From: a virus
Direction: 5' to 3' (one strand)
DNA: 31,632 nt
Virus record (IMG/VR): IMGVR_UViG_3300035389_000005
Coordinates: 1-31,632 of that record
A model generated the notes under the pieces. The model did not search any database, had not been told where the DNA came from, and was given only the letters and a program-made list of their open reading frames with translations. Shown here in pieces: positions 7,458 to 15,760 of the stretch. The position numbers and the translations under genes are program-made. How positions within the stretch are numbered: position 1 is the first letter of the stretch; each line of letters starts with the position of its first letter.

Positions 7458-8368
7458 GCGATCACCCCACTGTAAGGAGATAGCCATTTACGCCGGTACT
7501 TCAGTAGCGCAGTGGTCCTTGAAGTGTCATCGCTTGAGTACTTAATTTCATTGATACCGCGCCTGAGCGTGATCCCGAAATCATTGAAAGTGGGATCCAC
7601 ATACTTGAACGCATTCTCCTCAACTCCACTGGATACGATGACAAGCCTTGGATTTCTATAATCCGTGTTCATAATAATCTGATCCCCGGCTGCCAGTGTC
7701 TTGTTGAGTTTCAGCTTCTCACCATAGGTCAGGTTCTCGATGACTGGATTCGTCGACAAACCTTCGAACTCGATGATGATTGGTGTCGACACGTCTCCGG
7801 TGTTGTTAATCTCCACGCCACCATCTGATACCTGACCAAACTCGAAGGTATCTGAGAACTCAATCGGAAACTCGAAAAGATCCACCTGGGATTCCAAAAG
7901 TACCGAAATCTCCTCCTGATCCTGCCAAAGCGGTTCCGGCAGCATGAAGGTCACCATTGATCTCTGGAAGCGGCTTGTGCGGTTTTCTGGATCCGATGCA
8001 TGGGATGGTCCCTTCCTCAGATAAGCCTCAATTTCCTTGGGCACCAGGCCGGTTCTTGAATACTGGAGCTTGAACATTTCCAGGTTGTCCACCGAAAGGT
8101 ACTCCCCATCAAAGAACCGGCATAGAGCAGCCCTCTTGCTAAGATATGATGTTTCTGTCGTACCGGTGATCCCGATTGTTATCCCCCAGAGTTTAGAGCC
8201 CAGGGTCTTCTGGGTCACACTGATGCCCCTTTGCAAGTAGCCTTTGCTTGTGACTATGTTATATTCGAGTCCGCCGACATCCCCGAAGTTCAGAAGGCGG
8301 TACTCGTTCTGCGGCATGAGGTCTAATTCATCCCCGTAAGGATTGATGATTTTAAGTTCTTTGCTCAT
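7454..8368 (-). CDS. Distal tail protein (Dit), siphovirus tail family
   Basis: A 304-aa protein of the Sipho_tail (Dit) type, which forms the hexameric ring linking tail tube to baseplate. Family-like features are the N-terminal LKIINPYGDELDL, the QRGISVTQKTLGSKLWGITI strand pair, the central ENRTSRFQRSMVTFMLPEPLW block (Dit proteins typically have a pre-sheet 'F.....PFWY' motif), and a C-terminal galectin-like part with NTGDVSTPIIIEFEG and LNKTLAAGDQIIMNTD. It lies directly after the tape-measure gene and overlaps the following gene by ATGA, the standard order. Length is usual. Confidence 0.85.
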   Translation of the reverse strand: MSKELKIINPYGDELDLMPQNEYRLLNFGDVGGLEYNIVTSKGYLQRGISVTQKTLGSKLWGITIGITGTTETSYLSKRAALCRFFDGEYLSVDNLEMFKLQYSRTGLVPKEIEAYLRKGPSHASDPENRTSRFQRSMVTFMLPEPLWQDQEEISVLLESQVDLFEFPIEFSDTFEFGQVSDGGVEINNTGDVSTPIIIEFEGLSTNPVIENLTYGEKLKLNKTLAAGDQIIMNTDYRNPRLVIVSSGVEENAFKYVDPTFNDFGITLRRGINEIKYSSDDTSRTTALLKYRRKWLSPYSGVIA

Positions 8369-8371
8369 GAT

Positions 8372-10264
8372 CTACAACCCCAATTCATACGCAAGGTCCA
8401 TATTCCCTTGCTTATTAATGTTCGCCATTTCATCCTCATCGACAGTCGTCTTGATGTCGTAATACTGGTTGACGGTCATAACCTTGCTTTCCTTCTCAGC
8501 CATTGGGTTGTTTTCAACCTCTTTCAATGCGTTCAGCATGTCAGCTGTAATGTCAGCACTTGAGATATCCCCTTTTTCCGCAAGAGTCTTCTCGAGTTTT
8601 GCCATGATCTCGGCATTCACAAGTTCATTAAGCGTGATTCCTCTGTCACCGGGATCCTCTTCCTCATCATCTGTAGATTTGCCCGTCCCAGAGGAGCTAC
8701 CAGTACTACCGCCAAATGATGGCATATACGAACTACCACCTCCGGATCCACTGTATCCGCCAGTTGGAATAGAGTCATCAGGTTCAGCTGTCGGATCATA
8801 TCCCGATCCCCATGCGCCAATTTCCTGTTTACCAGGCTTGTCTTCTTGAACAAGTTCTACTTCCTCAAATTCGTCCATTGGTTCAATACCGTGCTGTGCC
8901 CTTACCTTGTTGATTTCCCTAATGATCACGTTTACGAACCGAATCATGCTGTTGATCCCATTCTCAATGATCCGCAGGATGGAATCCCAGACAGCGCGTC
9001 CGATTTCCTTCACAGCTTCCCAGGCTTCTCCCCACTGCCCAGTGATTACAGCTTTGATGATTTTGAATATCTGCTCTATAATTGTGGCGAAGTTTCTCAG
9101 CTGCGCCATCATGGTGACCAGATGGCCGGCTACTATATCGTCAATGAGGTCCCAGCCCCATGAAAAGAAATCTACAATGGTCTGGACTACAAATCCAATA
9201 CTGTCCCCAATGTCCTGCCAGAGAGCAATCACATTGCTCCTGAACTCATCATTCGTCTGGAACAAGTTAATGACGCCTAGGACCAGTGCAGCGATTACAG
9301 CCACAACCAATCCTATCGGACCGGTCATGAGCTTGAATGCGGCTCCAACCAGTTTAAGTTTCCCTGGTAAACCGCTCGCAATCGACAGCACCTTTGAGAG
9401 CCCCATAAGAACCGGACCGATGGACGCTGCAAACATGGCCAGCTTCACGATCATCTTCTTGGTCTCTTCATCCAAATTGGAAATCGCCTGGATCTTCTCG
9501 TTTATGGCTGTCACTATCTCAGTAAACTTTGGTAGCAGAATCTCTCCGAACGTGGCTGCTAATTCCTTCAGGGATTCAGTGAACACCCGCATCTGGTTGG
9601 CAGCTCCACCACCAGTCCTTTCGAAGTCTCCATGAGCGTTCGAACTCAGATCCATAATGTAGGCATACCTGAGCTGCACCAGCTCGGCCTGGGTCATTTC
9701 CTTAGTTGTCTTGTTGATACCGTTGGCCAGAGAAAACGCGTCCAGGTTAGCCTGGGTCATAACATAACCCAGTTTTTTAAGTGATTCTGTCTCTCCAGTG
9801 AATATGCCCACTGCTGCGGTCTGGGCTTCATCAAGGCTGATATTCTTAAATGATGCCCAATCTCCAGCCAGTCCCACCAGCGACATGCTCATGTCCGTTG
9901 CTGCATCAATTGGTAACTTCATGCTGGTTGCCATGTCACCAAACATCGCAGCCATATCTAAAGAACTGCCTTTCGCTATACCGAATGACTTGAGAGTAGT
10001 ATTGCTCCACTCTTTCACCTTGTCGGAATTCTTGCCAAACGCCACCTCCACTTTGTTCATGGATTCCTGCATATCTGAGGCATATTTGATTGAGGCTATC
10101 CCCGCACCAAGAATTGGCATAGTGAGATGAGTCGTGAAAGCACGTCCCATATCTGCTAGGCTTCGGCTCCACTTCTTCATCTTGCGCTGCAGAGTTTGAA
10201 ATTTCTTCTCCAGGTCACTGAAATCAGCACCTGCCCTGAGCATTAGGTTCCGTACAATAGGCAT
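8372..10264 (-). CDS. Phage tail tape measure protein
   Basis: A 630-aa protein that sets tail length and is threaded inside the tail tube. The N-terminal 50 residues hold a helical KKFQTLQRKMKKWSRSLADMG segment. Next comes the PhageMin_Tail-type region (SMNKVEVAFGKNSDKVKEW, AAMFGDMATSMKLP, AQTAAVGIFTGETESLKKLG, YAYIMDLSSNAHGDFERT). Hydrophobic segments follow near residues 305-340 (GPIGLVVAVIAALVLGVINLF), and a Gly/Ser-rich linker near 515-545. It starts immediately after the stop of the frameshifted tail chaperone (TAGATG), the universal order in siphophages. It is on the short side for a tape measure, consistent with a short-to-medium tail. Confidence 0.92.
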   Translation of the reverse strand: MPIVRNLMLRAGADFSDLEKKFQTLQRKMKKWSRSLADMGRAFTTHLTMPILGAGIASIKYASDMQESMNKVEVAFGKNSDKVKEWSNTTLKSFGIAKGSSLDMAAMFGDMATSMKLPIDAATDMSMSLVGLAGDWASFKNISLDEAQTAAVGIFTGETESLKKLGYVMTQANLDAFSLANGINKTTKEMTQAELVQLRYAYIMDLSSNAHGDFERTGGGAANQMRVFTESLKELAATFGEILLPKFTEIVTAINEKIQAISNLDEETKKMIVKLAMFAASIGPVLMGLSKVLSIASGLPGKLKLVGAAFKLMTGPIGLVVAVIAALVLGVINLFQTNDEFRSNVIALWQDIGDSIGFVVQTIVDFFSWGWDLIDDIVAGHLVTMMAQLRNFATIIEQIFKIIKAVITGQWGEAWEAVKEIGRAVWDSILRIIENGINSMIRFVNVIIREINKVRAQHGIEPMDEFEEVELVQEDKPGKQEIGAWGSGYDPTAEPDDSIPTGGYSGSGGGSSYMPSFGGSTGSSSGTGKSTDDEEEDPGDRGITLNELVNAEIMAKLEKTLAEKGDISSADITADMLNALKEVENNPMAEKESKVMTVNQYYDIKTTVDEDEMANINKQGNMDLAYELGL

Positions 10265-10893
10265 CTACTCACCTCCCAGCACCACATTAAGCTTCTTAAC
10301 CTGTTCGAACATTTGCTCGTCTGTCATCTCTACTCGCTGTCGTTTCATGCAAAGCAGCTTGTCTAATTCCTCTGGTTTTTCTCCGTTTATCCAAGCAGCT
10401 GTCCAATGCGCATGTTTATACAACAGAATCGTTTCAGAATCTTTTCTTCTAAGTACGCCATCAGAATAAGCATCCAACTCCCTTGGCGTGAGATCTAACA
10501 CCTCATCAGGTTTTAGGCCAACAAAAGCCGCGTTCTCAATGACGCGGCTCAGGTCTATCTTTTCCCTTTTTTTCGTTGCTGACCTGGAGGCTTTTTTCCG
10601 GATGTTCCCATGCTCTTCATTGCAGCATCCATCGCCTCTGTCACCTTTATCATGAGGTCATCCAAACTCACATCATCGTCGTCCAATAAGTCCATCACAT
10701 CATCCACTGACAAAGACTTCTCTTCGTGGATCAGGCCCGCCCAGATAAAAGTAACAATCTGCTTGATTGAAACGTTAGAGAAATCGATTCCAGCAATACT
10801 ACATCCCAGCTCATCCTCAATTCGCGAAAGGGCTTTGAGGGAATACCGCAGGTTCCTCGTCTTGTCTAGCTTGATAGGCACATAATTTTTCAT
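10265..10893 (-). CDS. Tail assembly chaperone fusion made by -1 frameshift (gpGT-type)
   Basis: The zero-frame gene (start 10893) ends at 10555. Slipping back one base at A-AAA-AAG (10597-10591), or at the later A-AAA-AAA run (10573-10567), opens the -1 frame. That frame then reads without a stop through IDLSRVIENAAFVGLKPDEV into LDLTPRELDAYSDGVLRRKD and ends at 10265. The extension has the usual T-domain content (LTPRELDAYSDG, HWTAAWINGEKPEELDKLL). Coding in both frames over the junction, the classic slippery heptamer, and position just before the tape measure all fit the conserved G/GT frameshift of long-tailed phages. The GTG-initiated ORF at 10501 has no good ribosome site and is best read as this extension. 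The slip itself is inferred, not proven. Confidence 0.8.
10555..10893 (-). CDS. Tail assembly chaperone, short form (gpG-like)
   Basis: A 112-aa zero-frame product. MKNYVPIKLDKTRNLRYSLK is followed by ALSRIEDELGCSIAGIDF, the DFSNVSIKQIVTFIWAGLIHE block typical of phage tail assembly chaperones, and an acidic helix (DVMDLLDDDDVSLDDLM). The C-terminus is a basic tail (GKKPPGQQRKKGKR) that carries the two A-rich slippery runs. It would coat the tape measure during tail assembly. It lies between the major tail protein and the tape measure gene. Confidence 0.85.
   Translation of the reverse strand: MKNYVPIKLDKTRNLRYSLKALSRIEDELGCSIAGIDFSNVSIKQIVTFIWAGLIHEEKSLSVDDVMDLLDDDDVSLDDLMIKVTEAMDAAMKSMGTSGKKPPGQQRKKGKR
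10591..10597 (-). promoter_or_regulatory. Slippery heptamer for -1 frameshift (A AAA AAG)
   Basis: On the minus strand the heptamer lies in frame as X-XXY-YYZ (GG[A AAA AAG]). A second candidate, A AAA AAA followed by GGG, lies in the same register at 10573-10567. Either gives the same -1 frame, so the site used cannot be told from sequence. Confidence 0.7.
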
Positions 10894-10903
10894 ATCACAT
10901 CAC

Positions 10904-11311
10904 CTATACAGTTGCAGCCAAAGTCGGCTTACCACTGACTTTGATCTTTGCTTCCATTCCCACTGCTCCTTCGAGTTCAGCTTGAGTGGTCGCATAAGAC
11001 GTAACAATTCCGTTGAAGCTCCATGTGTAACCGATTGCTGTTGGAAACACAATTGCGAATGCCGTTACAGCACCACTCTCCAGAGCTGCTTGTAGGGCAT
11101 TCTGCCCATCAGTATCCGTTGGCACCAAGATACCTGAAATTGGGACCTCTCCTCCATCCTTCAATCCAGCCATATACTCCTTGTATTCGTCCGCGCTGTC
11201 GTGGGTGGTCACATCGACTACCCCTCTTGTGATATTGATGCCGCCAATGCTTTTCAGCTTCGCCACAGCATTCGCTGCAATTTTTAGTACTGTTCCAAAA
11301 GAACTACTCAT
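10904..11311 (-). CDS. Major tail tube protein
   Basis: A 135-aa protein that should polymerise as the tail tube. It has the lambda gpV/TTP-like pattern: N-terminal FGTVLKIAANAVAKLKSIGGINI, then the highly conserved VDVTTHDSADEYKEYMAGLKDGGEVPISG, and later AFAIVFPTAIGYTWSFNGIVTSY and LEGAVGMEAKIKVSGKPTL. It lies between a tail terminator-like gene and the tail chaperones. Length is usual for the short form without an Ig-like extension. Confidence 0.9.
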   Translation of the reverse strand: MSSSFGTVLKIAANAVAKLKSIGGINITRGVVDVTTHDSADEYKEYMAGLKDGGEVPISGILVPTDTDGQNALQAALESGAVTAFAIVFPTAIGYTWSFNGIVTSYATTQAELEGAVGMEAKIKVSGKPTLAATV

Positions 11312-11323
11312 CTGTTTCGCCTC

Positions 11324-11707
11324 CTAGTAAAATACGGTGAACTCAATCACCTTCCTATACAGTCCAACTTGTTCTTCATACATCTCCGGGTTATAATCCT
11401 CGAATTCCAGATTCTGGATAAAAGGACCGGATCCGCCGACTTGCTTATGTACAATACTTGTCACCTTCGTCTCAACCAGGGCACCTACTGTCTGCAGCTC
11501 CGTGTAACTCTTACATAGAAGGTCCAACGTACACCGTTGCGCTCCGTAATCTTCATACCCGTCATGAGTACGATCTTCCTGTCTATCACCGATCTCATAA
11601 ATCATATAGGGTGGCTTAATTCTCGGTGTAGCATGTAGAGGACAAACCCGGTTATTCAGTTTTGTTATGGTCAGCAGTTCGACGACCATGCCTTCTTCGA
11701 AATTCAT
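11324..11707 (-). CDS. Tail completion/terminator protein (gp17/DUF3168-like)
   Basis: A 127-aa protein with the layout of head-tail completion proteins that cap the tail tube. It has an N-terminal helix (MVVELLTITKLNNRV), PPYMIYEIGDRQED with the expected strand, YEDYGAQRCTLDLLCKS (viral strand matching 'v.v.i.a.s'), and a C-terminal VGLYRKVIEFTVFY strand. Its place between the HK97 gp10-like gene and the tail tube gene supports the call more than the sequence does. ATG at 11707 follows AGGTGG; an in-frame ATG five codons later is the alternative. Confidence 0.7.
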   Translation of the reverse strand: MNFEEGMVVELLTITKLNNRVCPLHATPRIKPPYMIYEIGDRQEDRTHDGYEDYGAQRCTLDLLCKSYTELQTVGALVETKVTSIVHKQVGGSGPFIQNLEFEDYNPEMYEEQVGLYRKVIEFTVFY

Positions 11708-11715
11708 GCAACCAC

Positions 11716-12171
11716 CTACTTCTTCGCTGCCAGCTTATCGAGCTTGGCCAACAACTTTTCGAATACTTTTGCAGCAATGGCATCAGCATTGTTATCTAGG
11801 GCATTACGCAGGAAATGTGTTCCAGGAACCTTTTTACCGTTCTTGGTGATGAAACCAAACTCCATTGATGACGGGTAATAGGCGTCCTTCTTCTTACCTT
11901 TCTTCCTGAAGATATCGGTCATCTTCGGATCCATCATTACGTCATAGACCTTTTTTCCCCTGGTTCGTTTGCGTTCGCCCTTGAGTATGATTCCCTTCTT
12001 CAGGTTTCCGGATGTGTCTGGTCCTCCAGGAGCATTATCCTGGGCTGCCTTCAAAGCAATCATAGCTCCAGCTCTGGCAGAGGGAGTGACCACCTTTTCA
12101 GGGAATTCTCCGATTTCCTTGACCAGAGCTTCAAACTCCTCCATGCCCTCAAACTTGAACTGGACACTCAT
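11716..12171 (-). CDS. HK97 gp10-like head-tail joining protein
   Basis: A 151-aa protein of the HK97-gp10 family. Seen: FKFEGMEEFEALVKEI near the start, SARAGAMIALKAAQDNAP, the DTSGNLKKGI motif, a basic middle, AYYPSSMEFGF and PGTHFLRNALDNNADAIA near the end. These blocks (GA..i...a...aP..tG.L...i; y....E.G......PFl..a) are family hallmarks. It overlaps the head-closure gene stop-to-start (4 nt). It acts at the neck between connector and tail. Confidence 0.85.
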   Translation of the reverse strand: MSVQFKFEGMEEFEALVKEIGEFPEKVVTPSARAGAMIALKAAQDNAPGGPDTSGNLKKGIILKGERKRTRGKKVYDVMMDPKMTDIFRKKGKKKDAYYPSSMEFGFITKNGKKVPGTHFLRNALDNNADAIAAKVFEKLLAKLDKLAAKK

Positions 12172-12494
12172 TGCTCCTGCACCTCCCTGGCGAGGATCTG
12201 GGTCTCCCGTCTGGCACCGTCGACCGGATTCAATCGGAGAATCTCGTAGGTCTTACCGCCATAGCTGATGCGCATATCCTCATCGATGTCAGTTCGGTGG
12301 CGGATAGTGAACAGCACCTCCACCTCAGAGTTAACCTTCTGAGCCGCATAGAACCTGCCACCTCCAGTAGTAGTCACCGAGGCCCATACCGTCTTCAAAT
12401 CAGACCATTCCGGGATCTGCTCATTGTATGAGTTTGGCGTATCGCTGCTGTCGTACAGGATTGTGATCCGTCGATTCAGTTCTCCTGCTTTCAT
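12168..12494 (-). CDS. Head closure/adaptor protein (SPP1 gp16-like)
   Basis: A 108-aa protein starting MKAGELNRRITIL; the family start 'm..g.l..ri.i' fits this ATG. The ATG overlaps the stop of the connector gene and follows GGTGGTGG. A GTG four codons upstream (12506) would give a slightly longer form. Also seen are WSDLKTVWASVTTTGGGRFYAAQ, EVLFTIRHRTDID and SYGGKTYEILRLNPVDG, all typical of phage head-tail adaptors that close the capsid after packaging. It is coupled to the gp10-like gene downstream. Confidence 0.87.
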   Translation of the reverse strand: MKAGELNRRITILYDSSDTPNSYNEQIPEWSDLKTVWASVTTTGGGRFYAAQKVNSEVEVLFTIRHRTDIDEDMRISYGGKTYEILRLNPVDGARRETQILAREVQEQ

Positions 12495-13057
12495 CAATTC
12501 CACCACCGATCACGGTGCTGGCTGAGTAATGCATGGACTGAAAACTCGATTTCTTTGGTGATTGTGCCGACCATGACCGCTTCACGGTTCTCGTACCAGT
12601 GCCCGATCAACAAATGGATCGCTTGTTTCACTGTCTCTGGGACTGTGCTGCCGACCGCATAATTGATCTTGATCGGGTTTACAGGATAAAGCATGACACT
12701 TGGCCAGCTGCCACTGTAAGGGAGGACCACATGGCCGCCCTCAATGTCGTCCAGGTAATCCGTCCCCTCGCTCATGCTGTGGTCCACTCCATCAGAATCC
12801 TTGTATGCCACGGAGCTGATTGCGGTCACAGGTTGATGTGGCAGTCGAATAAAATTCTCTAACGGAAAACTATACAGATAGTGCTCCAGCGTTTTCTCCA
12901 CGAATGACCGGCCGGTCCATCCCTCACAGTATTCCCTGGCCGCTTTGATCATTCTGGTGATCAGGGCGTCGTCATCGTCAAAGTCGACTCTGAGCTGCAG
13001 TTTCGATTCTTCCAGGTTGATCGGTTCGATTGCCGATTCTGTCTTTACGACTACCAT
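12494..13057 (-). CDS. Head-tail connector protein (gp6-like)
   Basis: A 187-aa protein of the phage_connect/gp6-like group. The N-terminal INLEESKLQLRVDFDDDDALITRMIKAAREYCEGWTGRSF is diagnostic. It is followed by RLPHQPVTAISSVAYKD and a C-terminal VKQAIHLLIGHWYENREAV helix. It forms the ring below the portal. The order capsid, two small genes, connector, closure, gp10, terminator, tube is the standard HK97-type head-to-tail order. It starts 10 nt after the stop of the upstream gene. Confidence 0.9.
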   Translation of the reverse strand: MVVVKTESAIEPINLEESKLQLRVDFDDDDALITRMIKAAREYCEGWTGRSFVEKTLEHYLYSFPLENFIRLPHQPVTAISSVAYKDSDGVDHSMSEGTDYLDDIEGGHVVLPYSGSWPSVMLYPVNPIKINYAVGSTVPETVKQAIHLLIGHWYENREAVMVGTITKEIEFSVHALLSQHRDRWWN

Positions 13058-13067
13058 TTTTCATCAC

Positions 13068-13394
13068 CTACTCTTCGTCTGCACCAGGCCCCTTGTCGCC
13101 GCCCTCATCAGGATTCGCGTTCTCAGCCAGAAAATTCTCAATCAGTTCCTGAAGTTCAGGCTTTTTGATCTTGCTGCCATACTCCAACTCCAGGCCATCG
13201 GCCAACCCTTTCAGCTGTGGAACGGTCATGTCCTTAAGTTCGTTTGGCGGCTCTTTATCGGGAAGTAGCTCCAATGCTTCGGCATACTTGCCCTCTACCA
13301 TCTGCTTTGCTTCCTCTTCAGGTACATCGAGCTCTTCCCCCACTGCGAAATTACCCAAGGGACTGGCATATCTGGATAAAAGCTTAATTCTCAT
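13068..13394 (-). CDS. Small head-region protein with HeH/SAP-like motif
   Basis: A 108-aa acidic protein. The N-terminus (MRIKLLSRYASPLGNFAVGEELDVPEEEAKQMVEG) is seen in many small phage proteins located between capsid and connector genes. Residues about 55-90 (LKDMTVPQLKGLADGLELEY, KIKKPELQELIENF) look like a HeH/LEM or Rho-N-like helix-extension-helix, which elsewhere binds nucleic acid. The C-terminus is acidic and flexible. Role unknown; a head-interior or joining function is possible. Confidence 0.7.
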   Translation of the reverse strand: MRIKLLSRYASPLGNFAVGEELDVPEEEAKQMVEGKYAEALELLPDKEPPNELKDMTVPQLKGLADGLELEYGSKIKKPELQELIENFLAENANPDEGGDKGPGADEE

Positions 13395-13407
13395 AGATTA
13401 CTCCTTT

Positions 13408-13722
13408 CTAAACAGCGCTAAGCGCCACACCTTCATTGCGTGCAATCGCCCACTCATCATGGTCCTTGTAGACCAGATCGATGCTATCTTCTGCTGTATC
13501 GAAAGTCATGGTATTGTTCGTGCCGTCCACACTCGTGCCCGCAGCGCAGGTGACTACGACCGTGCCGCTAGTTATGCTAGCCAGGCGAATCGTCGCTTTC
13601 GCTCCAGGCTGCGGAGAACCGAGTACTAGATCAGCAATCCCTGTACCACCGGCAATGATGCTCAGGCCGTTCACAAGACAATTCTTTTCGGTACCGTCTG
13701 TTTCTCTTACAAATAGATTCAT
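13408..13722 (-). CDS. Small head-region protein, possible decoration protein
   Basis: A 104-aa protein lying directly after the major capsid gene, where decoration or head-fibre proteins often sit. The sequence is beta-rich with alternating hydrophobics (ATIRLASITSGTVVVTCAAGTSVDGTNNTM, SIDLVYKDHDEWAIARNEG). It has no membrane segment. Family not recognised; decoration is inferred from size and place only. A stable UUCG hairpin lies just upstream. Confidence 0.65.
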   Translation of the reverse strand: MNLFVRETDGTEKNCLVNGLSIIAGGTGIADLVLGSPQPGAKATIRLASITSGTVVVTCAAGTSVDGTNNTMTFDTAEDSIDLVYKDHDEWAIARNEGVALSAV

Positions 13723-13736
13723 CTTCTTAACTCCTT

Positions 13737-13761
13737 AAAAGGGGAGCCCCGAAGGGCTCCC
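13737..13761 (-). terminator. UUCG-loop hairpin with short T tract after capsid gene
   Basis: On the minus strand GGGAGCCC and GGGCTCCC form a perfect 8-bp stem closed by a TTCG tetraloop, followed by C and four T. It is right after the capsid stop and before the next late gene. The short T tract suggests a leaky terminator or an mRNA-stabilising 3' end that lets capsid mRNA accumulate. Confidence 0.7.
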
Positions 13762-13769
13762 AACAATCA

Positions 13770-14957
13770 TTATGCAAGTTTCACGCGACTGAACGCCTCT
13801 TCAAGGACCGGCATGCCATCACCGAAGTAGCCGACCAAGTAGCCGATCTGGTTGTTAATTGCATACAGTTCTTTGAGCACTTTTAGCTCAAGCACATCTG
13901 CATCACAGAACCAGTAGTGTTTGAAATCACCAAACATAGCAACGTACTGACCAGTGGTGAAAGTGTTAGGCGCGTACTCGGACATATACACAGGTGCTCC
14001 CAAAAGTCTGTCAGGCTGTCCATTCACAACTGATCCCTGCCAGATGTATTGTCCGTCAGCGTCTTTGATTTTCGCGAGCATCTTGGCCAAGTCACGGTGC
14101 AGCACCCAAGAAGCTTTGTTCATGTACTGCTGTTTCACGTTGTACTTCGCGTTCTGCAGACCATCAAAGGTTACCGCAGAGGTAGTGTTACCGTCAGAGA
14201 TATCCCTACCGGTGGAGATTCCACTTGCGCTTGCGGTGAAGACGCCCAATGGTTTAGCAGAACCATCACCGTTCATATAGCCGTTCTCCTGAGATGTGTT
14301 GATGCGTAACTCCATCTCTTCCTTGACAACACCTGCTGCCATAGGAGCGTGACGAACCAAAGTATCGCTCACTTTGATAAGTTTTCCCATTCTGTATGGC
14401 TTGAATTCTCTGCGACCGAAATCGAGAGCGGTTTCTTCAGGCGCTGCAGCCACTTCGGCAACCCAGCTAGCATCAGTCGCAGACGTCTTGCGGTAAGGGA
14501 AGCCCAATGACTGAGCTGCACCGATCGGCCCAACTTTGCGACAAATCTGTCTCATGAACAAGATGTCATCCAACCCTTTGATCAGTTCCTCGACAAATTC
14601 CATCGGTGCAGTCAATGAGCCGGCAGTCGCATCGGTTCCGAGATCCAGCGCGTTCCTGTATTCAGCGATGTCTTTCGCCTCACCGTACAGAGCCTTCGCG
14701 AACAGATCCATTGACTCAGATTTTTTCTGAGTAGGAGCTGTTTCCTTGGCTTCACCGATAGTTCTCTCCCTGGCCAGCTGCTTCTCTTCATTGAGAATCT
14801 GCTCCGTCAGCTCGTCGAAACGGGCCTCCATCTTGGTCATCTCTTCTTTCTTCTCGCCAGGCATCGCCTTGTCCATATACTCATCGACAATGGTTCTGAT
14901 CTTCCCTGTCAGGTTTGCGCGTTCTTGTTTCTTTGCTAAAACCTCTTTTGCTGGCAT
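13770..14957 (-). CDS. Major capsid protein, HK97 family
   Basis: A 395-aa capsid precursor starting MPAKEVLAKKQERANL. This ATG is preferred over a GTG three codons upstream because AAGGAGAG lies eight bases before it and it sits just after the protease stop. Residues about 1-110 are a charged coiled-coil scaffold-like delta domain (ARFDELTEQILNEEKQLARE). The HK97 fold follows: ATAGSLTAPMEFVEELIKGLDD, FPYRKTSATDASWVAEVAAAPEE, FKPYRMGKLIKVSDTLVRHA, NGDGSAKPLGVF, then WVLHRDLAKMLAKIKDADG and LLGAPVYMSEYAPNT. The delta domain is expected to be removed by the upstream protease during maturation. Confidence 0.95.
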   Translation of the reverse strand: MPAKEVLAKKQERANLTGKIRTIVDEYMDKAMPGEKKEEMTKMEARFDELTEQILNEEKQLARERTIGEAKETAPTQKKSESMDLFAKALYGEAKDIAEYRNALDLGTDATAGSLTAPMEFVEELIKGLDDILFMRQICRKVGPIGAAQSLGFPYRKTSATDASWVAEVAAAPEETALDFGRREFKPYRMGKLIKVSDTLVRHAPMAAGVVKEEMELRINTSQENGYMNGDGSAKPLGVFTASASGISTGRDISDGNTTSAVTFDGLQNAKYNVKQQYMNKASWVLHRDLAKMLAKIKDADGQYIWQGSVVNGQPDRLLGAPVYMSEYAPNTFTTGQYVAMFGDFKHYWFCDADVLELKVLKELYAINNQIGYLVGYFGDGMPVLEEAFSRVKLA

Positions 14958-14959
14958 AT

Positions 14960-15760
14960 TTAACACTCTCCTTCGTAATTGCTGATTTTCTTTCTCAGCG
15001 AACTCAAATAGCTACGTTGTTCTTTCATATCTGATACCGGCTGGCTTTCGCCCCGGTCATCGTCATCCAATTTACCCTTCGGATCTTCTGGAGTTGGTTC
15101 CTCTGGTGGTTTAACCGGTTCAATCTCCGGCTTGTTCCTGTAGCGCTCCAGATCAAACTTTTCTTTTCCGAGCACTAAAAAACCGCCATCAATTGAGGCG
15201 GCTACCAGTTTCTCTTCTTCAATTTCATCAGCGAATCCCTTTTCCACAGCTTCCTCGGCAGTGAACCATGTCTCCGCATCCATAAGATCAATAATCTCAT
15301 CTTCTTCCGTACCTGTTTTGTCTGTGTAAGTAACCCTGATGCTCTCATCTATTTTATCCATGCGCTCCGCTATCTCTCGAAAGTCATTCGCATTTCCGGC
15401 TGCCCTAGTCCAAGCATTATGGATCATCATCATTGCGTTCTTCGGCATGATGATCTTATCCCCGGCCATAGCGATTACTGATGCGATAGATGCAGCCAGT
15501 CCATCAATGTAAACTGTCTTATATGCACTATGGCGCTTGAGCATCGAATGAATACTCTGTCCAGCGAAAACGTCACCTCCTCCGGAGTTGATGAAGATGT
15601 TCAGGTTCTCAATCTCGCCTAGATCGTCTAGGTCCTTTTTGAAATCTTTCGGTGTGACCTCGTCACCCCACCATGTACTGGAGGATATATCACCGTATAG
15701 CATCAGCTCCCCGGTGTCCCCCTTCTTCTCCATGTTCCAAAACTTCTTATTTCCCGCCAT
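14960..15760 (-). CDS. ClpP-like prohead maturation protease
   Basis: A 266-aa protein with the ClpP/crotonase serine-protease fold used by HK97-type phages. Seen: LNIFINSGGGDVFAGQSIHSML, GLAASIASVIAMAGD with the likely nucleophile Ser near residue 91, and MMMIHNAWTRAAGNA with the catalytic His near 114. About 150 C-terminal residues follow, including acidic and proline-rich stretches (PVKPPEEPTPEDPKG) that may target it to the prohead. It overlaps the portal gene by 14 nt and lies immediately before the capsid gene, the standard order. It would cleave the capsid delta domain. Confidence 0.92.
   Translation of the reverse strand: MAGNKKFWNMEKKGDTGELMLYGDISSSTWWGDEVTPKDFKKDLDDLGEIENLNIFINSGGGDVFAGQSIHSMLKRHSAYKTVYIDGLAASIASVIAMAGDKIIMPKNAMMMIHNAWTRAAGNANDFREIAERMDKIDESIRVTYTDKTGTEEDEIIDLMDAETWFTAEEAVEKGFADEIEEEKLVAASIDGGFLVLGKEKFDLERYRNKPEIEPVKPPEEPTPEDPKGKLDDDDRGESQPVSDMKEQRSYLSSLRKKISNYEGEC

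Noticed and set aside
8907-9635. Long plus-strand ORF opposite the tape measure gene
   Set aside because: It lies entirely inside the tape measure gene on the opposite strand, has no SD, and shows a composition typical of antisense shadow.
10265-10501. Independent GTG-started gene before the tape measure
   Set aside because: No good ribosome site; the open frame runs back without stop across the slippery heptamers, so it is better read as the frameshift extension.
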